The translations under genes and the position numbers were made by a program. From contig NZ_JAWXRD010000028.1 of the NCBI RefSeq assembly GCF_033843265.1, forward strand, positions 124,001-188,000: a DNA stretch of 64,000 nucleotides, read 5' to 3'. The notes below the pieces were generated by a model. The model did no database searches, was not told the DNA's origin, and saw only the letters and a program-made list of their open reading frames with translations. Positions 7,507-15,435 of the stretch are shown in pieces. Origin of the DNA: Scandinavium lactucae. Its GTDB lineage: Bacteria > Pseudomonadota > Gammaproteobacteria > Enterobacterales > Enterobacteriaceae. Position 1 is the stretch's first letter, and each line of letters opens with the position of its first letter.

Positions 7507-8817
7507 ATGCGCACATTTTCTGCTCCACTCTGTTTACTCGCACTTTGCCTCACCGCCTCTTTACAGGCCAACGCGGCGCAGGCCGCCAATGACTGCGGCG
7601 TGCCGCAGCTGACCACCTGCCCGGCTCCGGTTGATACTCAACTGCCTGACGTAAAAAACATGCTGACCTGGAACCAACAGCAGCGCGTGGTTGGCTTTCG
7701 GAACGACTATCGCTCCTACGCGGGCGACGTGTTTAAAGCGGGCCACGCCCGGCCCATTCCGGTCATGGAACGCTCTCTGAGCGCCGCGACCTATCACTAT
7801 CAGGGCCACGATTATAATTTGCAGGATTACCTCAAACGTAACGACGTTACCGGAATGATGGTCATCAAAGACGGCAAAATCGCGTACCAGTATTACAGCC
7901 ACGGCAATACCCCGACCACGCTGTGGACCTCGCGCTCAGTGGGGAAATCAGTGGTCTCGACGCTGGTCGGTGTGGCGGTAAAAGAGGGCAAAATTACCTC
8001 GCTGGACGATGAAATCGTCAAATATAACCCGGATGTCAAAGGCACCGCCTGGGAACACGTCACGGTGCGCCAGCTGATGCAGCACACCTCCGGCGTGACC
8101 TGGAATGAGGATTACACCAATCCACAGTCTGACTTCGCGAAACTGACCCAGTGTGAAGCCAATAAAGACACCTATGCCTGCGTGAACGCGCTGGTGAAAG
8201 ACCCGCACCGCAGCGCCTACGCCAGGCCGGGCGCGGCCTGGTCTTACTCTTCCGGCGGGGCATGGCTGCTGGGTGATACCCTGGAGAAAGCCACCGGTAA
8301 ATCGCTGGCGCAGAACCTGCAGGAAAAAATCTGGCAGCCGTACGGCATGGTGCATGACGGGGTGTGGCACAGCTATCAACCCGGCAAACACGACGTAGGC
8401 GCACACGGCTTCAACGCCACATTGCAGGACTGGGGCAAATTCGGGCTGTTTATCATGGACAATGGCGTATTGCCGGACGGCACGCAGACGCTGCCGGATA
8501 ACTGGGTAAAAGACGCCAGAACCTGGAACACCGCCGACAAATCGGTTTCTGCGTCGCATCCGGACGGGATGTATGGCTATCAGTGGTGGAACAACAGCGT
8601 GCCGGTGAACGCCAAAGAGGTCAGCCCGAAACAAGGGTTGTCGAGCCAGGACACGATGTGGGCGTTGGGTATTTTTGGCCAGGTGATTGTGGTCAATCCG
8701 CAGCAAAAACTGGTGATCGTGCAGTGGTCCGCTTGGCCGAAAGCCGAGCCGTCCTTCAGCGCTCAGCCGCTGGAAGCGTCGCTGATGTTTAATGCCATTG
8801 CCAATACCCTGAAGTAA
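7507..8817 (+). CDS. Secreted serine hydrolase, beta-lactamase (class C-like) family
   Basis: A 436-residue protein. A Sec signal peptide ('MRTFSAPLCLLALCLTASLQANA') directs it to the periplasm. The penicillin-binding fold is shown by S-V-G-K at about residues 144-147 (nucleophile and Lys), 'RQLMQHTSG' near 188-196, and Y-S-S at about 247-249. This group is dominated by esterases and amide hydrolases (6-aminohexanoate-dimer-hydrolase-like) rather than true AmpC enzymes, so resistance should not be assumed. ATG 7507 is chosen because the signal peptide starts there. It lies alone between the broken NTF2-like gene and nlpA. Confidence 0.8.
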   Translation: MRTFSAPLCLLALCLTASLQANAAQAANDCGVPQLTTCPAPVDTQLPDVKNMLTWNQQQRVVGFRNDYRSYAGDVFKAGHARPIPVMERSLSAATYHYQGHDYNLQDYLKRNDVTGMMVIKDGKIAYQYYSHGNTPTTLWTSRSVGKSVVSTLVGVAVKEGKITSLDDEIVKYNPDVKGTAWEHVTVRQLMQHTSGVTWNEDYTNPQSDFAKLTQCEANKDTYACVNALVKDPHRSAYARPGAAWSYSSGGAWLLGDTLEKATGKSLAQNLQEKIWQPYGMVHDGVWHSYQPGKHDVGAHGFNATLQDWGKFGLFIMDNGVLPDGTQTLPDNWVKDARTWNTADKSVSASHPDGMYGYQWWNNSVPVNAKEVSPKQGLSSQDTMWALGIFGQVIVVNPQQKLVIVQWSAWPKAEPSFSAQPLEASLMFNAIANTLK

Positions 8818-8820
8818 CCC

Positions 8821-8852
8821 GTAGGCCCGGCGGCGCAGCTTGCCGGGCCTAC
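8821..8852. repeat. REP-like palindrome
   Basis: GTAGGCCCGGC and GCCGGGCCTAC pair around a GCGCAGCT loop, directly after the hydrolase stop. This is the GCCGG-rich REP type found between enterobacterial genes. It may also end the hydrolase transcript. Confidence 0.75.
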
Positions 8853-8997
8853 GCGTTCAGACGCTATAGACCTGCTTTATCACCTTTTCGTCTCTCTCAT
8901 TCCTTTTCGTTTTTACCCTCGCCCCCTCAAAGTCGCTATAGTCATTTTTCATCAGGCATACCTTGTTTTAACGGACTGTTTAAAAAGGAACTCTGGC

Positions 8998-9810
8998 GTG
9001 AAATTAACTCTTCCTCATCTCGGCGCGTTGCTGATGACTGGCCTCCTTCTGGCAGGCTGTGACCAAAAAACGGACACCACCAAACACATTAAAGTCGGCG
9101 TGATTAACGGTGCGGAACAAGACGTGGCCGAAGTGGCGAAAAAAGTCGCCAAAGACAAATACGGCCTCGACGTCGAGCTGGTCGGGTTCAGCGGTTCGCT
9201 ACTGCCCAACGATGCCACCAACGCCGGGGAGCTGGACGCCAACGTGTTTCAGCATCGCCCGTTCCTGGAACAGGACAACAAAGCGCATGACTTCCACTTA
9301 GTGGCAGTGGGAAACACTTTCGTCTTCCCGATGGCAGGATATTCTCGCAAGATTAAATCGGTTTCCGGGTTAAAAGACGGGGCCACCGTCGCCATTCCTA
9401 ACGATCCGACCAACCTGGGACGCGCGCTGTTACTGCTGCAAAATGAGAAGCTGATAACCCTTAAACCGGGCAAAGGCCTGCTGCCGACGGCGCTGGATAT
9501 CAGCGACAACCCGCATAAACTCAATATTATGGAGATGGAAGGGGCGCAGCTGCCACGCGTGCTCGACGATCCGAAAGTCGATGTGGCGATCATCAGCACC
9601 ACCTACATCCAGCAGACCGGCCTGTCGCCGGTACATGACAGCGTGTTTATCGAAGACAAAAACTCGCCATATGTGAACATCATCGTCACCCGCGAAGACA
9701 ACAAGGACGCGGAGAACGTGAAAGAATTTATGCAGTCGTATCAGTCACCTGAAGTGGCGAAAGCGGCAGAAAAAATCTTTAACGGTGGGGCGGTGCCCGG
9801 CTGGGAATGA
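8998..9810 (+). CDS. nlpA: Inner-membrane lipoprotein NlpA (MetQ-like)
   Basis: A 270-residue substrate-binding lipoprotein of the MetQ family. The signal peptide ends in a lipobox 'LLAGC' with the lipidated Cys at 21. Asp at +2 is the Lol-avoidance signal that keeps NlpA in the inner membrane. 'GVINGAEQDVAEVAKKVAKD' and 'NVFQHRPFLEQDN' are characteristic. NlpA can bind methionine and contributes weakly to its uptake. The start is GTG at 8998, behind AAGGA; the protein N-terminus agrees with E. coli. It stands next to an accessory patch, away from its K-12 neighbours. Confidence 0.92.
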   Translation: MKLTLPHLGALLMTGLLLAGCDQKTDTTKHIKVGVINGAEQDVAEVAKKVAKDKYGLDVELVGFSGSLLPNDATNAGELDANVFQHRPFLEQDNKAHDFHLVAVGNTFVFPMAGYSRKIKSVSGLKDGATVAIPNDPTNLGRALLLLQNEKLITLKPGKGLLPTALDISDNPHKLNIMEMEGAQLPRVLDDPKVDVAIISTTYIQQTGLSPVHDSVFIEDKNSPYVNIIVTREDNKDAENVKEFMQSYQSPEVAKAAEKIFNGGAVPGWE

Positions 9811-9831
9811 GTGAGTCACCTGTAGCGACAA

Positions 9832-9852
9832 GGGCCAGCGGGATGCTGGCCC
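9832..9852 (+). terminator. Terminator of nlpA
   Basis: GGGCCAGC (9832-9839) pairs with GCTGGCCC (9845-9852), followed by GATTTATTTG. It is a strong stem with a loose T-rich tail. Confidence 0.7.
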
Positions 9853-9920
9853 GATTTATTTGTGGGTTACAGACCGCCCTCATAGAGTTGCTCGATGCTT
9901 TTCGTTGGCTCGGTCACGTC

Positions 9921-10124
9921 TTACTCCATGCTGCGTAAACGCCTGGCAGCTCGTTTCAGCCTAATATTCGGTGCAGGCGGATTGCTGATGGCATCCATCA
10001 CCAAGTATCGTGATTCCTCACTGAGAATCTGGCAGCGATGTTGCTCTGTCATTTTCGCTATTTCTTCAATCACGATCTTGTCAGTTAATTTGAGACGGAT
10101 GCACTGCTTTTTCTGTGTTGACAT
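9921..10124 (-). CDS. Small protein of unknown function, possible RHH fold
   Basis: A 67-residue basic protein. A perfect AGGAG sits at good spacing before ATG 10124. 'QCIRLKLTDKIVIEEIAKMT' reads as a beta-strand followed by a helix, then another helix, so a ribbon-helix-helix DNA-binding fold is conceivable. The C-terminus is Arg-rich. It lies 82 bp downstream of the SymE-like gene on the same strand and could share its transcript. A competing plus-strand ORF over the same bases lacks a ribosome site. I recognise no family; an antitoxin-like role is only a guess. Confidence 0.55.
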   Translation of the reverse strand: MSTQKKQCIRLKLTDKIVIEEIAKMTEQHRCQILSEESRYLVMDAISNPPAPNIRLKRAARRLRSME

Positions 10125-10206
10125 GGCTTTACTCCTTTATAACCCGACTAAGCCCGTTCAACTGCTCAGGCGTTGCCGTTGTATGATAAATCCGACGCGA
10201 TAAGCG

Positions 10207-10503
10207 CTAGACCATTTTCACCGCCGACAACGTCCCCTGAATTTCTGCTAACGCCCGTTTCGTTTCGCGCAGTTCTTCAATCAGCGCCTGTTCTTTTGGG
10301 CTATCGGCGACCAGCACGATACAGCCATCCATCACCTTCACCGCAATATGATGACCGATATTAAAGCCCGCCGTGCGCATCCACTTCCCGCAAATCGTTA
10401 TGCTCGGGGTATTTCTGTCACGACTTCGTGGACGATATCCCACAATTAATTTGCGCTCGGTTTCAGTGAACGGACGCTCTGTTGTAGAATGCGAATCAGC
10501 CAT
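10207..10503 (-). CDS. symE: SymE-like toxin
   Basis: A 98-residue protein with the SymE signature: 'RPRSRDRNTPSITICGKWM', 'AGFNIGHHIAVKVMDGCIVL'. In E. coli, SymE is an SOS-induced type I toxin with an AbrB/SpoVT-like fold that compacts nucleic acid, held down by the antisense RNA SymR. ATG 10503 follows AGGAG; the longer frame from 10653 runs through the operator sites and is unlikely. I see no LexA box upstream, unlike K-12. Instead the divergent RHH gene and its operator repeats occupy the intergenic region. An antisense RNA could not be confirmed by eye. The homology call is firm, the toxicity inferred. Confidence 0.8.
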   Translation of the reverse strand: MADSHSTTERPFTETERKLIVGYRPRSRDRNTPSITICGKWMRTAGFNIGHHIAVKVMDGCIVLVADSPKEQALIEELRETKRALAEIQGTLSAVKMV

Positions 10504-10594
10504 AATCAACTCCTTGATAGTTGGTGCGGTTAGCTCTCGTTCGGTACTGAGAATACTGGGCGGGAGCGCTTCAAATTCAGGGCGATTTATATTT

Positions 10595-10606
10595 AGGTAC
10601 GTACCT
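10595..10606. promoter_or_regulatory. Operator palindrome 1 upstream of RHH gene
   Basis: AGGTACGTACCT is a perfect 12-bp palindrome. A near-copy (TAGGTACGTACA, 10629-10640) lies with its centre 35 bp further right and overlaps the RHH start codon. Repeated palindromes ahead of an RHH gene are typical autoregulatory operators. Confidence 0.65.
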
Positions 10607-10628
10607 GAATGATTAAACTCTACGCTTG

Positions 10629-10640
10629 TAGGTACGTACA
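10629..10640. promoter_or_regulatory. Operator palindrome 2 overlapping RHH start
   Basis: TAGGTACGTACA repeats the core of the upstream palindrome with one changed end base; its last A is the A of the ATG at 10640. Protein binding here would block both RNA polymerase and the ribosome site. Confidence 0.6.
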
Positions 10641-10837
10641 TGACAACAGTCAAACGTGATAAAAACCAATCAAAGTCCGGAAAAGCACCTACGTTTCAGA
10701 TGCGTATTACGCCTGAGCTGAAAGCGCAGTTTGAAGAAGCAGCGAAGGATGCAGGGATGAGTTTGGGGAATTGGTTTAAAAGTTTAGGACGAAGGGAATT
10801 AAAAAACAGAAAATACCCAAGAATGTTGGATGAATGA
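10640..10837 (+). CDS. Ribbon-helix-helix (Arc/MetJ-type) DNA-binding protein
   Basis: A 65-residue protein. After a basic, flexible N-terminus (about 1-16), 'TFQMRITPELKAQFEEAAKD' gives the beta-strand and first helix and 'GMSLGNWFKSLGRRELK' the second helix of an RHH dimer. It is divergent from the SymE-like gene, with 136 bp between starts, and has two matching palindromes in that gap. It is thus likely autoregulatory and possibly a repressor of the toxin gene. Shine-Dalgarno support is weak (AGG within the operator). HicB/Arc-type antitoxin is an alternative description. No cognate toxin lies on its own strand. Confidence 0.7.
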   Translation: MTTVKRDKNQSKSGKAPTFQMRITPELKAQFEEAAKDAGMSLGNWFKSLGRRELKNRKYPRMLDE

Positions 10838-11276
10838 GAACTTCAGCTTACTGATCCTTCTCGCTTATTATTGGCGATAATTTTACAAAATTATACATGC
10901 GGCTTTGATACATGAAGAATTAGCCAAAACAATCTCTGAAGCGTTCGGAGCTAATTTTTCTGTTTGTTTTACTATTACAGTTTGGACACAAGTGGTTTTT
11001 TTATCTTCGACTTACCATTTGTAGTATTTTTGAAGCTGGCATTGCATGCAACTCATCGATTGGGTTTTAAAAACGCACCAATTATTACAGTAATCTCCAA
11101 TGAGAGCATCCACCTGGCCAATGAACACACTATTATCATTAAATTTTTGACAAGAATTCCGAATATACATTTTATGATTTTAAAAAACACATGCGAAATA
11201 TGGAATATGCAATGAACGGATACAAGCATTAGATTTGGTGGAATTAAAGACACTGCGACGTTCAGGATAAGCAAAT
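10838..11276. other. AT-rich gene-poor stretch next to selC
   Basis: No ORF here has a ribosome site or recognisable product; two overlapping frames (10964-11215 plus, 11053-11274 minus) look like chance openings in AT-rich DNA. A perfect 18-bp palindrome, ATAATTTT-AC-AAAATTAT, sits at 10877-10894. A stem CTCTGAA/TTCGGAG near 10935-10951 is followed by T-rich sequence. The composition and position at the 3' end of selC fit the debris of an integrated element, but no integrase or attachment repeat could be found. Confidence 0.5.
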
Positions 11277-11371
11277 TGGCGGAAGATCACAGGAGTCGAA
11301 CCTGCCCGGGGCCGCTGGCGGTCCCATCTGGATTTGAAGTCCAGCCGCCTCACCGGAGACGACGACCTTCC
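11277..11371 (-). tRNA. selC: tRNA-Sec (anticodon UCA)
   Basis: The 95-nt gene reads on the minus strand from GGAAGGTCGTC to CTTCCGCCA, with CCA encoded at 11277-11279. The anticodon UCA (complement at 11335-11337), the 8-bp acceptor stem and the long variable arm with GGGACCGCC/GGCGGTCCC-like pairing identify selenocysteine tRNA. Acceptor pair 6 is G-U here (5' GGAAGGUC), where E. coli has A-U. selC is a well-known integration site for islands, and its 3' end faces the accessory patch. Confidence 0.97.
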
Positions 11372-11617
11372 GCGCCTCGATTGCTACATGGAGGCGGGGC
11401 GCATTATAGCTACTTTCAGGCAGTTACCACACTCTTTGATGTAAAAATTTACGTGTACCTGTGCAGTAAATCACCGTATTGAGCATAAACCCTCAGGAAA
11501 TCCTCAAGTTACATTTTTACACATTCTTCTCCTGAACCGCGATCACAGAAAACAAGAAACGTAATCCGCTAACAAGATATTGGAATTCCATCGGCAGGGA
11601 CGATGGATTACAACCAT

Positions 11618-11629
11618 GTAACCGGTTAC
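11618..11629. promoter_or_regulatory. LacI-family-like operator upstream of yicJ
   Basis: GTAACCGGTTAC is a perfect 12-bp palindrome with the central CG typical of LacI/GalR-family operators, 33 bp before the yicJ start. No regulator gene is adjacent. The upstream spacer 11372-11617 holds the likely promoter but no clear gene. Confidence 0.55.
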
Positions 11630-11661
11630 TGGAAGTCGATGACGCTGTTAAGGATAAAAAA

Positions 11662-13056
11662 ATGACTCACGAAGTGTTGTCCGTGAAGGAGAAGATTGGC
11701 TACGGCATGGGAGATGCCGCCAGCCATATCATTTTTGATAATGTCATGTTTTACATGATGTTTTTTTATACCGATATTTTTGGTATTCCCGCTGGTTTCG
11801 TCGGCACCATGTTCCTGGTGGCCCGTGCGCTGGATGCAATTTCAGACCCGTGCATGGGCCTGCTTGCCGACCGCACCCGCAGCCGTTGGGGGAAATTCCG
11901 CCCGTGGATCCTGTTTGGTGCCATCCCGTTTGGCCTGGTGTGCGTCCTGGCCTATAGCTCGCCGGACCTGTCCCTCAACGGCAAAATGATTTACGCCGCC
12001 CTGACCTACACGCTGCTGACCCTGCTGTATACAGTGGTGAATATCCCTTACTGCGCCCTGGGCGGAGTAATCACCGGTGACCCAGAGCAGCGCGTCTCCC
12101 TGCAATCCTGGCGTTTCGTGCTGGCGACGGCGGGCGGCATGCTCTCCACGGTGCTGATGATGCCGCTGGTAAACCTGATTGGCGGCGACGATAAAGCCTT
12201 TGGCTTCCAGGGCGGGATCGCCGTGCTGTCGATGGTGGCGTTCCTGATGCTGGCCTTCTGCTTCTTTACCACCAAAGAACGCATCCAGGTGCCGCCGAGC
12301 ACCTCGTCAATGCGCTCAGATTTGAAGGACATCTGGCAAAACGATCAGTGGCGCATCGTCGGCCTGTTGACCATCCTCAACATCCTCGCCGTCTGCGTGC
12401 GCGGCGGGGCGATGATGTATTACACCACCTGGATTCTGGGCTCCGCCGGGCTGTTCACCGCCTTCCTGTGCACCTACTGCGTAGGCAACCTGATTGGTTC
12501 GGCGCTGGCGAAACCGCTCACTGACTGGAAATGCAAAGTGAGCGTGTTCTGGTGGACCAACGCCGCGCTGACGGTGCTGAGCGTGGCGATGTTCTTCGTG
12601 CCGATTCAGGCCAACCTGGTCATGTTCGGCTTCATCTTCGTGATTGGTGTGCTGCATCAGCTGGTGACCCCAATCCAGTGGGTAATGATGTCCGATACCG
12701 TCGACTACGGCGAGTGGTGCAACGGGAAACGCCTGACTGGGATCAGCTTTGCAGGCACGCTCTTCGTGCTGAAGCTCGGCCTGGCGCTGGGCGGGGCGAT
12801 GATTGGCTGGATGCTGGCGGCAGGTGGTTATGACGCCGGGGCGAAAACCCAAAATGCCGACACCATTAACATCATCATCGCGCTGTTTACCCTGGTCCCG
12901 GCGGTCTGCTATCTGCTGAGCGCCATTATCGCCAAGCGTTATTACACGCTGAAAACCCCGTACTTACGCAAAATCATGGCGGATATCGCGCAGGGTGCGC
13001 GCCGCAATCAGAAAGAATTTGAGCAGGCTCCGGTCAGCAAAGAATTAGCGAACTAA
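11662..13056 (+). CDS. yicJ: GPH-family glycoside:cation symporter YicJ
   Basis: A 464-residue, 12-TM transporter of the glycoside-pentoside-hexuronide family, close to E. coli YicJ. The 'GYGMGDAASHIIFDNVMFYM' start and the motif 'DAISDPCMGLLADRTRSRWGKFRPW' (residues about 53-77, shown in part) define the family and its cation/sugar site. It likely imports alpha-xylosides such as isoprimeverose with Na+ or H+ for the glycosidase encoded 12 bp downstream. The ATG follows AAGGA. A palindromic operator lies upstream. Substrate assignment is by context. Confidence 0.92.
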   Translation: MTHEVLSVKEKIGYGMGDAASHIIFDNVMFYMMFFYTDIFGIPAGFVGTMFLVARALDAISDPCMGLLADRTRSRWGKFRPWILFGAIPFGLVCVLAYSSPDLSLNGKMIYAALTYTLLTLLYTVVNIPYCALGGVITGDPEQRVSLQSWRFVLATAGGMLSTVLMMPLVNLIGGDDKAFGFQGGIAVLSMVAFLMLAFCFFTTKERIQVPPSTSSMRSDLKDIWQNDQWRIVGLLTILNILAVCVRGGAMMYYTTWILGSAGLFTAFLCTYCVGNLIGSALAKPLTDWKCKVSVFWWTNAALTVLSVAMFFVPIQANLVMFGFIFVIGVLHQLVTPIQWVMMSDTVDYGEWCNGKRLTGISFAGTLFVLKLGLALGGAMIGWMLAAGGYDAGAKTQNADTINIIIALFTLVPAVCYLLSAIIAKRYYTLKTPYLRKIMADIAQGARRNQKEFEQAPVSKELAN

Positions 13057-13068
13057 GAGGAACAAGGC

Positions 13069-15387
13069 ATGAAAATCAGTGATGGAAACTGGCTCATTCA
13101 ACCTGGCCTGAATCTTATCCACCCGTTGCAGGTGTTCGATGTCGAACAGCAGGGCAACGAAATGGTGGTCTACGCCGCGCCGCGTGACGTGCGCGAACGC
13201 ACCTGGCAGCTGGATACCCCGCTGTTTACGCTGCGCTTTTTCTCTCCACAGGAAGGCGTGGTTGGGGTGCGCATCGAGCACTTCCAGGGCGCACTGGATA
13301 ACGGCCCACACTACCCGCTGAACGTGCAGAAGGATGTGCACGTCGAGATGCAGAACACCGCCGAGTTTGCCGAGCTGAAAAGCGGCAACCTAAGCGTGCG
13401 CGTCTCCAAAGGCGAATTCTGGGCGCTCGATTTTCTGCGCAACGGCGTGCGTATCACCGGGAGCCAGGTGAAAAACAACGGCTACGTGCAGGACAGCAAT
13501 AGTGCCCGCAACTACATGTTCGAGCGCCTGGATTTGGGCGTGGGGGAAACCGTGTACGGCCTCGGCGAGCGCTTCACCGCCCTGGTGCGTAACGGTCAGA
13601 CCATCGACACCTGGAACCGCGACGGCGGCACCAGCACCGAACAATCCTACAAAAACATTCCGTTCTACATCACTAACCGCGGCTACGGCGTGCTGGTCAA
13701 TCACCCGGAATGTGTGTCGTTTGAAGTTGGTTCCGAAAAAGTATCGAAAGTGCAGTTCAGCGTTGAAGGCGAATACCTTGAATACTTTGTGATCGACGGC
13801 CCAACGCCGAAAGAGGTGCTGAACCGCTATACCCAGTTCACCGGTCGCCCGGCGCTGCCGCCAGCGTGGTCCTTCGGCCTGTGGCTGACCACCTCGTTCA
13901 CCACCAACTATGACGAAGCGACGGTAAACAGCTTTATCGACGGGATGGCCGAGCGCAATCTGCCGCTGCACGTGTTCCATTTTGACTGCTTCTGGATGAA
14001 GGCCTTCCAGTGGTGCGATTTTGAATGGGACCCGGTGACCTTCCCGGATCCGGAAGGCATGATCCGCCGCCTGAAAGCCAAAGGGCTGAAAATCTGCGTG
14101 TGGATCAACCCGTACATCGGCCAGAAATCGCCGATATTTAAAGAACTGAAAGAGAAGGGCTATTTGCTCAAACGCCCGGACGGCTCACTCTGGCAGTGGG
14201 ATAAATGGCAGCCGGGGCTGGCGATTTACGATTTCACCAATCCGGAAGCGTGCCAGTGGTACGCCGACAAACTGAAAGGCCTGGTGGATATCGGCGTCGA
14301 CTGCTTCAAGACCGATTTCGGCGAACGCATCCCGACCGACGTGGTGTGGCACGACGGTTCCGACCCGCAGAAAATGCACAACCACTACGCGTTCATCTAC
14401 AACGAACTGGTGTGGAACGTGCTGAAAGAGACCCTCGGCGAGCAGGAAGCGGTGCTGTTTGCGCGCTCGGCCTCGGTCGGCGCACAGCAGTTCCCGGTGC
14501 ACTGGGGCGGCGACTGCTACGCCAACTACGAGTCAATGGCAGAAAGCCTGCGCGGTGGGCTGTCGATCGGCATGTCTGGCTTTGGCTTCTGGAGCCACGA
14601 TATCGGCGGCTTCGAGAATACCGCCCCGGCGCACGTGTATAAACGCTGGTGCGCGTTCGGGCTGCTCTCCAGCCACAGTCGCCTGCACGGCAGCAAATCC
14701 TATCGTGTGCCGTGGGCGTACGACGATGAATCCTGCGATGTGGTGCGCCACTTCACCGAGCTGAAATGCCGGATGATGCCATACCTCTATCGCCAGGCAG
14801 CGATTGCCAACGAAACCGGTACCCCGGTGCTGCGCTCGATGATGCTGGAGTTCCCGCAGGACCCAACCTGCGATTATCTCGACCGTCAGTACATGCTCGG
14901 CGATGCCGTGTTGGTCGCGCCGGTGTTCAGCGAAGCGGGCGATGTGCAGTTCTATCTGCCGGAAGGCCGCTGGACGCACCTGTGGCACAACGACGAAGTG
15001 CAGGGCAGTCGCTGGCATAAACAGCAGCATGACGCGCTGAGCCTGCCGGTGTACGTGCGTGATAACACCCTGCTGGCGCTGGGTAACAATACGCAGAAGC
15101 CTGATTACGCGTGGCACGACGGCACCGCATTCCAGCTGTTTGCGTTGGAAGACGGCCACGAAGCGGTGTGCCAGGTTCCGGCCACGAATGGTTCTACGCT
15201 GTTTACGTTGAAGGCGAAACGTCAGGGCAATGCGCTGCAGGTGCAGGGTGAAGGCGAGGCCAGTAACTGGACGCTGTGCCTGCGCAACGTTCAGCAGGTT
15301 GCCAGCGTGCAGGGCGGTTCTCAGTCCGGCAGCGAATGGGGCGTGGTGATTGCACCGCAGGGTAATTCAGTGGTGATCACGCTCTAA
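13069..15387 (+). CDS. yicI: Alpha-xylosidase YicI (GH31)
   Basis: A 772-residue cytoplasmic enzyme, the same length as E. coli YicI, a hexameric GH31 retaining alpha-xylosidase that releases xylose from isoprimeverose-type alpha-xylosides. The nucleophile Asp (416 by E. coli numbering) is in 'KTDFGERIP' and the acid/base Asp (482) in 'HWGGDCYANY'. The GH31 beta-sandwich domains flank the barrel. It has a good AGAGGA site, 12 bp after yicJ, and forms an operon with it. A GC-rich hairpin follows. Confidence 0.95.
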   Translation: MKISDGNWLIQPGLNLIHPLQVFDVEQQGNEMVVYAAPRDVRERTWQLDTPLFTLRFFSPQEGVVGVRIEHFQGALDNGPHYPLNVQKDVHVEMQNTAEFAELKSGNLSVRVSKGEFWALDFLRNGVRITGSQVKNNGYVQDSNSARNYMFERLDLGVGETVYGLGERFTALVRNGQTIDTWNRDGGTSTEQSYKNIPFYITNRGYGVLVNHPECVSFEVGSEKVSKVQFSVEGEYLEYFVIDGPTPKEVLNRYTQFTGRPALPPAWSFGLWLTTSFTTNYDEATVNSFIDGMAERNLPLHVFHFDCFWMKAFQWCDFEWDPVTFPDPEGMIRRLKAKGLKICVWINPYIGQKSPIFKELKEKGYLLKRPDGSLWQWDKWQPGLAIYDFTNPEACQWYADKLKGLVDIGVDCFKTDFGERIPTDVVWHDGSDPQKMHNHYAFIYNELVWNVLKETLGEQEAVLFARSASVGAQQFPVHWGGDCYANYESMAESLRGGLSIGMSGFGFWSHDIGGFENTAPAHVYKRWCAFGLLSSHSRLHGSKSYRVPWAYDDESCDVVRHFTELKCRMMPYLYRQAAIANETGTPVLRSMMLEFPQDPTCDYLDRQYMLGDAVLVAPVFSEAGDVQFYLPEGRWTHLWHNDEVQGSRWHKQQHDALSLPVYVRDNTLLALGNNTQKPDYAWHDGTAFQLFALEDGHEAVCQVPATNGSTLFTLKAKRQGNALQVQGEGEASNWTLCLRNVQQVASVQGGSQSGSEWGVVIAPQGNSVVITL

Positions 15388-15399
15388 CGGGAGTGGTCT

Positions 15400-15430
15400 G
15401 TTTCCCCTCCCCCTATGGGAGAGGGGAAAC
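15400..15430. terminator. Hairpin between convergent yicI and yicN
   Basis: GTTTCCCCTC (15400-15409) pairs with GAGGGGAAAC (15421-15430). It belongs to the same CCCCTCTCC-type hairpins seen after yicH and yieH. Read on the minus strand it also follows the end of yicN. Confidence 0.6.
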
Positions 15431-15435
15431 ACGAC

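Noticed and set aside
7507..8817. AmpC-type beta-lactamase
   Set aside because: The S-x-x-K and Y-S-S motifs show the fold, but overall the sequence is of the esterase/amide-hydrolase group; resistance is not supported.
9895..10203. Plus-strand 102-codon ORF opposite the 67-residue gene
   Set aside because: It lacks a ribosome site, and the minus-strand gene has a perfect one and a more protein-like sequence.
10504..10653. 50-residue N-terminal extension of the SymE-like protein
   Set aside because: It would be encoded across the RHH operators and promoter; ATG 10503 has AGGAG and gives the family length.
10964..11274. Two overlapping AT-rich ORFs next to selC
   Set aside because: One starts at TTG without a ribosome site, the other abuts the tRNA; both are hydrophobic low-complexity translations of AT-rich DNA.
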